Source of the DNA: Candidatus Thorarchaeota archaeon
GTDB taxonomy: Archaea; Asgardarchaeota; Thorarchaeia; Thorarchaeales; Thorarchaeaceae
Direction: 5' to 3'
Length of the DNA stretch: 16,132 bases
Assembly (NCBI GenBank): GCA_016841005.1
Contig: JAEORG010000362.1
Coordinates: 1-16,132, forward strand
Shown here: piece after piece, positions 1 through 5,472 of the stretch
Numbering within the stretch: position 1 is the first letter of the stretch
Layout of the letters: every line of letters begins with the position of its first letter
Notes under the pieces: model-generated
The model's database searches: none
What the model saw: only the letters and a program-made list of their open reading frames with translations
Told to the model about the DNA's origin: nothing
Program-made: the position numbers and the translations under genes

Positions 1-30
1 AAAAAGAAGATAATCCCAAACAGAACGACT

Positions 31-38
31 AAATACGC
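31..38 (+). promoter_or_regulatory. Candidate TATA box for the carboxyltransferase gene
   Basis: The AT-rich octamer around 'taaatacg' lies about 30 bases before the ATG at 66. In archaea transcription starts roughly 25 bases after the TATA centre, so a transcript from here would have a leader of only a few bases. No Shine-Dalgarno motif is visible before this ATG, which agrees with an almost leaderless mRNA. Only 65 bases of upstream sequence are present, so the evidence is limited to position and composition. Confidence 0.35.
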
Positions 39-65
39 TTCTAGCTTCTCCTAGATTGGTTTGCC

Positions 66-1637
66 ATGGGAAAGGTATCGATTACAGACACAGTCCTTAG
101 AGATGCGCACCAATCGCTCCTCGCAACAAGGATGAGAACAGAGGATATGCTTCCAATCTGTGAAAAGCTCAACAAGGTAGGGTATCATTCTCTAGAGATG
201 TTCGGGGGAGCTACCTTTGACTCAATGATGCGCTTTCTCGATGAGGATCCGTGGGCTCGTGTTGAAGCATTGAGTGATGCGATGCCTGATACCAAGATGC
301 AGATGTTACTCAGAGGACAGAATGTAGTTGGATACCGTAATTATCCAGACGATGTACTCGAAGCATTCGTTGTTGAAGCTGTCAAAGTAGGTATCGATAT
401 CTTCAGGATTTTCGATGCACTAAACGATGTTAGAAACATGGAAGCAGCAATGAAATTTGTTAAACGTGAAGGCGGACATGTTCAAGCAAGCATTAGTTAC
501 ACTCTGAGCCCTGTTCATACGAATGAGAAATTCATTGAGAAATCTAAGGTTCTTTATGAGATGGGTGCAGATTCGATTTGCATCAAAGATATGGCTGGTC
601 TGATTTCTCCTCAAGCAGCATATGACCTCGTTAAGGGGCTTAAAGAGGAACTTGATATCCCAATACAACTCCATTCTCACTATACCAGTGGAATGGCGGC
701 AATGGCATACCTGAAGGCTGCTGAAGCTGGCGTTGATGTAGTAGATTGTGCTATTTCAGCTCTGTCAATGGCAACATCACAACCGGCTACGGAATCAATT
801 GTTGAAGCTCTCAAAGGTACTCCCTATGACACAGGTCTGAATCTCAATCTTCTATCCGAGATTGCGGACTACTTTAGAAAGATTCGACGAAAGTACTCTC
901 AGTTCGAGGGAGCTCTCAAGGGAGTGAACCCTCAGGTCTTAGTGTTTCAGATTCCCGGAGGGATGCTATCCAACCTAGATAATCAACTTAGAGAACAGGA
1001 GGCCTTAGACAGATATGATGAAGTCTTAGCGGAGGTACCACGTGTGAGAGCTGAGTTTGGTTATCCTCCCCTAGTCACACCTTCTAGCCAGATTGTTGGA
1101 ACTCAAGCAACCCTCAATGTGATTACTGGTAAACGATACAGCATGATACCCTTTGAGGTCAAGCAATACTTTCGAGGATATTACGGTAGACCACCAGCCC
1201 CAGTTGATGAAAAGATAAAGAAGATGGCAATAGGAGATGAAGACCCATTAGAGAAAAGACCAGCTGATTATCTCGAACCCGAACTCCCAAATGCGAAGGA
1301 GATGCTGAAGGATATTCCTCACGAGCCTCGTGATGAGGTATCATATGCATTATTTCCACAGTATGCTCTTGATTTTCTAAAAAGGAAAGCGAAGAAGCAG
1401 TCACATGGAACGATGACTCATGAACTTGAAGCTGCATTAATTGCATCGGTGCTCCACAGCAGTGGTAGTACCAATGCAGATATTATTGGGGCGTCAATTT
1501 CCGGTGACGCTTGGGCACAAGATGGTAGAGAGGCATTGCACGCATCGAGGTCATCAAGCTGGGAGAGGAGTCCTTCTGCGTGGGCTACGTCAGGACGGAA
1601 ACAACAGATGGGTCCTAGCACTCAGGGGGGTCCATAA
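66..1637 (+). CDS. Biotin-dependent carboxyltransferase subunit (pyruvate carboxylase B / oxaloacetate decarboxylase alpha / methylmalonyl-CoA carboxyltransferase 5S class), probable 3' frameshift
   Basis: This protein moves a carboxyl group between a biotin carrier and an oxoacid such as pyruvate/oxaloacetate. An HMGL-like TIM barrel covers residues 5-260. It opens with DTVLRDAHQS (8-17), has the presumed carboxylated lysine K174 in IKDMAG, and metal ligands H203 and H205 in LHSH. The conserved carboxylase domain follows to about residue 440. There is no biotin domain; the carrier is the next gene. Residues 452-491 form a small extra domain whose DAWAQDGR recalls the W...GR motif of decarboxylase gamma/delta subunits. 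From about residue 492 the frame is Ser/Arg/Gln-rich and looks non-native. A -1 shift between 1529 and 1545 would instead give a tail starting ARIEVIKLGEESF and ending at a TAG at 1616-1618. As annotated, the stop TAA overlaps the next ATG (TAATG). Pyruvate and methylmalonyl-CoA specificities cannot be separated by eye, and no biotin carboxylase gene lies in the window. Confidence 0.9.
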   Translation: MGKVSITDTVLRDAHQSLLATRMRTEDMLPICEKLNKVGYHSLEMFGGATFDSMMRFLDEDPWARVEALSDAMPDTKMQMLLRGQNVVGYRNYPDDVLEAFVVEAVKVGIDIFRIFDALNDVRNMEAAMKFVKREGGHVQASISYTLSPVHTNEKFIEKSKVLYEMGADSICIKDMAGLISPQAAYDLVKGLKEELDIPIQLHSHYTSGMAAMAYLKAAEAGVDVVDCAISALSMATSQPATESIVEALKGTPYDTGLNLNLLSEIADYFRKIRRKYSQFEGALKGVNPQVLVFQIPGGMLSNLDNQLREQEALDRYDEVLAEVPRVRAEFGYPPLVTPSSQIVGTQATLNVITGKRYSMIPFEVKQYFRGYYGRPPAPVDEKIKKMAIGDEDPLEKRPADYLEPELPNAKEMLKDIPHEPRDEVSYALFPQYALDFLKRKAKKQSHGTMTHELEAALIASVLHSSGSTNADIIGASISGDAWAQDGREALHASRSSSWERSPSAWATSGRKQQMGPSTQGGP

Positions 1638-2164
1638 TGAGTTCGGAGTTTGAAATTGCCCTTGAAGATGGAACCTACAAAGTTTGTGTAGAACGACTTG
1701 ATGAGGGAGGTCTCTTAGTTGTCAAGGTTGGAGATGAGAGCTTTACCATCAATACCATATTGAATGAGGATGGAACCTATACCCTCAATGACACTGTGTC
1801 GGATTATACCATTAAGATTCTCAAGAAAACTGGCTCTACCCTCAATTTGGAACTGGATGACGAAGCTAAAGAAGTAGGATGGAAGCGTATCATTAAGTCT
1901 AAGGCTGCTGAAGCGCCAACTGCGTCATCAAGCGGAAACGGTCCAAAAATCCCCGGAGGCGTCTATCCTCCTATGCCTGGAAAAATCACCGAGGTCAAGG
2001 TTACAGTCGGCGATGTTGTCAAGAGTGGTCAAACAGTCTGTATCTTAGAAGCAATGAAGATGTTTAATGAACTCAAAGCATCTGCAGATGGAACTGTAAA
2101 AGAAGTGAATGTCGAACCCGGATCAAATGTCACTCCTAATGACCTTCTTGTACTTGTAGAATAG
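1637..2164 (+). CDS. Biotin carboxyl carrier protein
   Basis: A 175-residue carrier subunit that swings a carboxylated biotin between the biotin carboxylase and the carboxyltransferase encoded just upstream. The C-terminal biotinyl domain (about 107-175) contains PPMPGKI at 111-117 and the canonical EAMKM at 138-142, making K141 the biotinylation site. An Ala/Ser/Pro/Gly-rich linker (about 90-107) joins it to a beta-rich N-terminal region of about 85 residues, as in other stand-alone archaeal and 1.3S-type carriers. The start is supported by a strong SD-like 'aggggg' at about 1623-1630, six to seven bases before the ATG. The overlap or near-contact with the preceding gene implies one transcript and balanced subunit production. 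Confidence 0.95.
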   Translation: MSSEFEIALEDGTYKVCVERLDEGGLLVVKVGDESFTINTILNEDGTYTLNDTVSDYTIKILKKTGSTLNLELDDEAKEVGWKRIIKSKAAEAPTASSSGNGPKIPGGVYPPMPGKITEVKVTVGDVVKSGQTVCILEAMKMFNELKASADGTVKEVNVEPGSNVTPNDLLVLVE

Positions 2165-2175
2165 GATGTGGAATC

Positions 2176-3342
2176 ATGCGACCTGTACATGTTATTGGTG
2201 CAGGGATGACACGATTTGGAGAACTAGAAGATAGTATTGTTGATTTAGTCCGAGAAGCGTCAATGAAGGCTTTCAATTCATCAAACACACTTGGTGAGAC
2301 CTTTGATCATGTATTGGTTGCCACCCAGAACCCTGATGAATTCACTGGTGTTGGTCACCTTTCAACCCTCGCTACTGATATCTTGGGATTGATTCCTGCA
2401 GGAGCCACAAGAGTAGAATCTGGACCATCATCTGGATCCAGTGCATTTGAGGCAGGATATGCAATGATTGCATCTGGTCTTTCTGACCTGGTGCTTGTCG
2501 TAGGCGTTGAAAAAATGTCGGAAGTCGAGAGAGGTACAGCATCAAGGATTCTTGCAAAGATGATGTCATATGAGAATGAAACAAAATATGGTGCAACTCC
2601 GACTGCACTAGCAGCAATGATCGCTCGTAGGTATATGTATGAATATGGACTGACGAGAGATGAACTCTCTCTTATTCCGGTGAAAGCACACAAAAACGGT
2701 TCAATGAATCCATTAGCTCATTTTCAGAAAGAAGTAAGCATCGAGAAAGTTAGTAATGGTCGAATTGTCGCAGATCCTCTTACACTGTTTGATTGTTGTC
2801 CAACTAGCGATGGAGCAGCAGCAGTCATCTTAGCATCCGAGGACAAAACAAAGGAATTGAGGAATTTAGACAATTCCATCAAGATTCTAGGTATTGGACA
2901 TGCAACTGACTATCTTGCAGTTCAGCATAGACGCTCAATGACCTCCATGAATGCGACTGTGGTTGCATCACAAAGAGCTTTCAAGATGTCTAAGTTGGCT
3001 CCAAAAGAAGTAGATGTATGTGAGTTGCACGATGCCTTCTCTATTCTTGAATTGATTGACATGGAGGACGTAGGATTAGCACCGCCCGGTCAAGCAATAA
3101 ATCTAGTCAAAGATGGTAAGACTGCCATTGATGGTGAAATTCCAATTAATACAACCGGAGGTCTAAAGGCCAGGGGCCATCCGACTGGTGCAACAGGTGT
3201 TGCTCAAATTCATGATATTTATTCCCAACTTATCGGCAAAGCACCAAAGGGATTACAGGTTGACTCTCCTGATATTGGATTAACCCAAAATATTGGTGGT
3301 TTCGGGAATAACATGGTTGTTACCCTATTAGGAAGGAAGTGA
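2176..3342 (+). CDS. Thiolase-superfamily protein (SCP-x/archaeal acetyl-CoA acetyltransferase type) lacking the nucleophilic cysteine
   Basis: A 388-residue thiolase-fold protein. Recognisable family parts are the N-terminal IGAGMTRFGE (7-16), the core ASGLSDLVLVVGVEKM (99-114), CCPTSDGAAAV (207-217), ELHDAFS with H285 (283-289), GGLKARGHPTGATG with H335 (328-341) and the C-terminal NIGGFGNN (372-379). The second-half histidines are kept, but the usual 'EAACASG' nucleophile motif reads ESGPSSG (81-87), placing P84 where the catalytic cysteine normally sits. A conventional Claisen thiolase mechanism is therefore doubtful. Thiolase-fold aldolases of the Ltp2 type, which also work with a DUF35 partner, lack this cysteine. 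The gene starts 11 bases after the biotin carrier gene and directly abuts a DUF35 gene, so the two probably form a complex. The substrate is unknown; acyl-CoA retro-aldol chemistry is a possibility. Confidence 0.85.
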   Translation: MRPVHVIGAGMTRFGELEDSIVDLVREASMKAFNSSNTLGETFDHVLVATQNPDEFTGVGHLSTLATDILGLIPAGATRVESGPSSGSSAFEAGYAMIASGLSDLVLVVGVEKMSEVERGTASRILAKMMSYENETKYGATPTALAAMIARRYMYEYGLTRDELSLIPVKAHKNGSMNPLAHFQKEVSIEKVSNGRIVADPLTLFDCCPTSDGAAAVILASEDKTKELRNLDNSIKILGIGHATDYLAVQHRRSMTSMNATVVASQRAFKMSKLAPKEVDVCELHDAFSILELIDMEDVGLAPPGQAINLVKDGKTAIDGEIPINTTGGLKARGHPTGATGVAQIHDIYSQLIGKAPKGLQVDSPDIGLTQNIGGFGNNMVVTLLGRK

Positions 3343-3669
3343 ATGAATTTGGAAATTGAGGCTACTAAGTGTGAGCAATGTGAAAATGTCGTAGTACCTC
3401 CCAGAACCATCTGTCCCTATTGTGGACCTGGCACAGAGCTTACAAAAGTTAGTCTCCCAAGTGAAGGAATAATTGTATCATTTACTTCGCTCCAAAGACC
3501 TCCTGAAGGATTTGACCCTCCTGTTATACTCGCTTTGGTTGAACTCTCTTATGGTACAACTGTTCTGTGTCTTGGATCTAAAGAGAAAGAAGAAAGAGCG
3601 AAAATCGATTCACGTGTTTCACTGAGTAAGGATTCACTTGGAAGATTTATTTTCCATGTTGTGAAATGA
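3343..3669 (+). CDS. DUF35 zinc-ribbon/OB-fold acyl-CoA-binding partner protein
   Basis: A 108-residue protein with an N-terminal rubredoxin-like zinc ribbon (C10-x2-C13 and C24-x2-C27) followed by an OB-fold region containing SFTSLQRPPEGFDPP (46-60) and ILALVEL, the usual DUF35 layout. In characterised cases DUF35 proteins bridge or bind acyl-CoA for thiolase-fold enzymes: the archaeal thiolase/HMG-CoA synthase complex and the Ltp2 aldolase complex. The ATG follows the TGA of the thiolase gene with no gap, and the SD 'ggaagg' lies in the last codons of that gene, so the two are translationally coupled. It is a little shorter than many DUF35 proteins, and the C-terminal OB strands are less typical. 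Confidence 0.88.
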   Translation: MNLEIEATKCEQCENVVVPPRTICPYCGPGTELTKVSLPSEGIIVSFTSLQRPPEGFDPPVILALVELSYGTTVLCLGSKEKEERAKIDSRVSLSKDSLGRFIFHVVK

Positions 3670-3691
3670 CAATAGAAACAACACCAAGGGT

Positions 3692-3721
3692 ACGGGAGAA
3701 TTTGAAATTCAAATCTCCCGT
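3692..3721 (+). terminator. Hairpin, probable terminator after the thiolase/DUF35 transcript
   Basis: A near-perfect inverted repeat begins 22 bases after the DUF35 stop codon. ACGGGAGA at 3692-3699 pairs with TCTCCCGT at 3714-3721, and inside it TTTGAA pairs with TTCAAA after a one-base bulge. Only a short T run (3732-3735) follows. It fits a transcript end or an mRNA 3' stabilising hairpin. Confidence 0.55.
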
Positions 3722-3724
3722 CCT

Positions 3725-3761
3725 ACACGAGTTTTGGGGACCGAAAGTTCCTGTCTCGTGT
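3725..3761 (+). other. Second hairpin with a GAAA loop in the intergenic region
   Basis: ACACGAG at 3725-3731 pairs with CTCGTGT at 3755-3761. Within it GGA at 3738-3740 can pair with TCC at 3749-3751, and a C-G pair closes a GAAA tetraloop at 3743-3746. It stands directly behind the first hairpin. It could be part of a compound terminator or a small structured RNA; the sequence alone does not decide. Confidence 0.35.
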
Positions 3762-3771
3762 TACCGTGATG

Positions 3772-3786
3772 TGTAATACTATTACA
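3772..3786. promoter_or_regulatory. 15-base palindrome, candidate operator upstream of the RHH regulator
   Basis: TGTAATA and TATTACA flank a central C, giving a perfect 7-1-7 inverted repeat. It lies just upstream of an AT-rich TATA-like element and about 65 bases before the ribbon-helix-helix gene. RHH proteins bind as dimers to short palindromes or tandem half-sites and often control themselves, so autoregulation is the simplest inference. No second copy of the full palindrome was noticed elsewhere in the window. Confidence 0.45.
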
Positions 3787-3793
3787 TGATAAG

Positions 3794-3801
3794 TAATTTA
3801 A
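3794..3801 (+). promoter_or_regulatory. Candidate TATA box of the RHH regulator gene
   Basis: The element 'taatttaa' lies directly downstream of the palindrome at 3772-3786. A start about 25 bases on (near 3822) would leave a leader of about 30 bases containing the SD 'gaggtg' at 3839-3844, seven bases before the ATG at 3852. The call rests on composition and spacing only. Confidence 0.35.
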
Positions 3802-3851
3802 GCGTTACGTGTTTATCAACAAGTGCTGCAACGCTCATGAGGTGCGTCGAA

Positions 3852-4199
3852 ATGGATGATAACGAACCAAAGATTGGTGAAGAGCTCCAAGAGAGTCTGA
3901 GAGCTGAATTTCTTGGGAGAGCATCAGTTGAGGGCTTTGGTTTAAAGAAACGTGAAATCTCAGTAATGACTCGTATGAATACTGAAATTGTTGACGTCCT
4001 TGATGCTCTTGTTGAGCTGGAGATATTCAAGAGTAGGTCTGAAGCCGTAGCTGCTCTGATTGAGCGAGCGATTAATTCCAGAAAGACCCTATTCAATGAG
4101 ATTCGTTCTCAGGCAGATGATATCCGAAAGAAACGTGACGCTGCAAGACATCTGGCACAACAGACTATAGATGCTATGAAAGAAGAAGGCGACGAATAG
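3852..4199 (+). CDS. Ribbon-helix-helix transcriptional regulator
   Basis: A 115-residue protein when started at 3852, chosen because 'gaggtg' sits seven bases upstream; longer starts at 3837 and 3786 add a non-conserved Cys/Thr/Ser-rich leader and would place the operator palindrome against the start codon. Residues about 33-41 (KREISVMTR) look like the RHH beta-strand that enters the DNA major groove. NTEIVDVLDALVELEIF (43-59) is helix 1, and SRSEAVAALIERAI (61-74) is the typical N-cap plus helix 2. A charged, helical C-terminal tail (about 80-111) could oligomerise or sense a ligand. It is a single-gene unit between a terminator-like region and the acyl-CoA dehydrogenase, so it may control neighbouring acyl-CoA genes. 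The RHH fold is judged from pattern; the target is unknown. Confidence 0.7.
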   Translation: MDDNEPKIGEELQESLRAEFLGRASVEGFGLKKREISVMTRMNTEIVDVLDALVELEIFKSRSEAVAALIERAINSRKTLFNEIRSQADDIRKKRDAARHLAQQTIDAMKEEGDE

Positions 4200-4216
4200 C
4201 CTATCTCGTTACTCAT

Positions 4217-4225
4217 TTAAGTAAT
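4217..4225 (+). promoter_or_regulatory. Candidate TATA box for the acyl-CoA dehydrogenase gene
   Basis: 'tttaagtaa' lies in the 55-base gap after the RHH gene, about 35 bases before the ATG at 4255. An SD-like 'ggagg' at 4233-4237 follows, farther from the ATG than usual (about 17 bases). An in-frame TAA at 4240-4242 excludes an earlier start codon near this SD. Confidence 0.3.
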
Positions 4226-4254
4226 TGATATTGGAGGAGTAATAGGTTTTCACA

Positions 4255-5418
4255 ATGGTTGACTATCTGAGTGATGTATTTTGGACTGAAGACGAGATAA
4301 AATTCAGAAAAGAAGTCCGTGCTTTCTGTGACAAAGAGATCTACCCTATTGCAGATGAGCTGGACAAAGGTCCCTATCCCAGAGACCTTCTTCGAAAGAT
4401 TGGACAGGCAGGATTCATGGGTGTTCATCACGATAAGGATGTTGGTGGAACAGCACGTGGATTATCATATGAAATCATAGTTGCTGAGGAGATTTCCGCA
4501 GCGAACGGAGGTCTCGACATGGCTCGCATGGCATCAACTACTCTATATGGTATGCCGCTAGCTAGATTTGCGACTGCAGAACAGAAGAAGAAATACCTAG
4601 AACCAGTTGTCAAAGGCGAGAAGATTGGGTGTATTGGAATAACAGAACCAGATGTTGGGTCCGATACAGCTGGAATGAAGACTCGCGCTACTCGCGATGG
4701 AGATGAATGGGTGTTAAATGGAGAGAAACGTTTCATTACTAATGGTAGTCAAGCTGATTTCATGTGTGCTTTCGCTATCACTAATCCAGATGTCAACTCA
4801 AAGAAGGGAATGACTGCCTTTATAATTGATACAACAGCCGACGGCTTCAGCGTGGTAGAAGATCATGATCTTCTGGGAATGAAGTCTGCTCGGGTCTCGC
4901 ACTTGAAATTTGATAACGTACGCGTTGGGTCTGAAATGATTCTTGGAGACCTAGGACAAGGATTCACAATTCTCATGGATGAACTCGACAGCGAACGAAC
5001 AGCAATTGCCGCAGAGGCAATTGGGTATGCTAGGACTCCTTATGAGGCCGCTGTAAAGCACTCAAATGAACGAGAACAATTTGGTCGACCAATTCGTATG
5101 TTCGAAGGAGTTAGCTTCAAGATTGCAGATATGGCTATGAAGCTTGAAGCTAGCAGAGCTCTCACACTGACCGCAGCGAGAATGTATGATAAGGGTCAGA
5201 AAATTACCAAGCAGGCATCGATTGCTAAAGTCTTTGCGACTGAAGCGGCATTTCAAATCTCTACTGATGCGCTACAGATTCTTGGAGGGCAAGGATACAC
5301 TACAGATTCACAAGTTGAGCGATTCTTCAGAGACTCTCGTCTAATGATGATAGGCGGCGGCACTGCAGAGATTCTTAGATTTCTTATACAGCGAGAAGTC
5401 TTCAAAGAGATGCTCTAG
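4255..5418 (+). CDS. Acyl-CoA dehydrogenase, FAD-dependent
   Basis: A 387-residue enzyme of normal family length that introduces an alpha-beta double bond into an acyl-CoA and passes electrons to an electron-transfer flavoprotein. The N-terminal helical domain covers about 8-120. The middle beta-domain has IGITEPDVGSDTAG (127-140) and FITNGSQA (160-167), which contact FAD and substrate. The C-terminal domain has EREQFGRPI (272-280) and QILGGQGYT (341-349). The usual catalytic 'YEGT' glutamate is replaced by glycine (IGGGTAEI, 366-373). E247 in ELDSERT aligns with the helix-G position used as base by isovaleryl-CoA and long-chain dehydrogenases, so activity is probably kept with an IVD/LCAD-like layout. 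It is transcribed alone and converges on the membrane-protein gene. The exact acyl chain cannot be assigned. Confidence 0.95.
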   Translation: MVDYLSDVFWTEDEIKFRKEVRAFCDKEIYPIADELDKGPYPRDLLRKIGQAGFMGVHHDKDVGGTARGLSYEIIVAEEISAANGGLDMARMASTTLYGMPLARFATAEQKKKYLEPVVKGEKIGCIGITEPDVGSDTAGMKTRATRDGDEWVLNGEKRFITNGSQADFMCAFAITNPDVNSKKGMTAFIIDTTADGFSVVEDHDLLGMKSARVSHLKFDNVRVGSEMILGDLGQGFTILMDELDSERTAIAAEAIGYARTPYEAAVKHSNEREQFGRPIRMFEGVSFKIADMAMKLEASRALTLTAARMYDKGQKITKQASIAKVFATEAAFQISTDALQILGGQGYTTDSQVERFFRDSRLMMIGGGTAEILRFLIQREVFKEML

Positions 5419-5441
5419 TCTGCCTTGGATAAAGAAAAAGA

Positions 5442-5472
5442 ATGGAGAGTTGGGGAATACCCATCTCTCTAT
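5442..5472. terminator. Bidirectional hairpin terminator between convergent genes
   Basis: GAGAG-T-TGGG (5445-5454) pairs with CCCA-T-CTCTC (5460-5469) around a five-base loop with a single T-T mismatch, and the stem extends a little outward. T-rich sequence follows on both strands ('ctttttcttta' on the minus side, 'tatatcttta' on the plus side). It includes the stop codon of the minus-strand gene, so it can end both transcripts. Confidence 0.65.

Noticed and set aside
1441..1653. Open frame of 70 codons overlapping the carboxyltransferase end
   Set aside because: Its composition is His/Arg/Gly-rich and it runs past the start of the biotin carrier gene. The frame with a natural-looking tail is the other alternative frame, ending at 1618.
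3786..3851. N-terminal extension of the RHH protein from the ATG at 3786
   Set aside because: The extension is Thr/Ser/Cys-rich without RHH character, overlaps the candidate TATA box and abuts the palindrome, and the ATG at 3852 has a good SD seven bases upstream.
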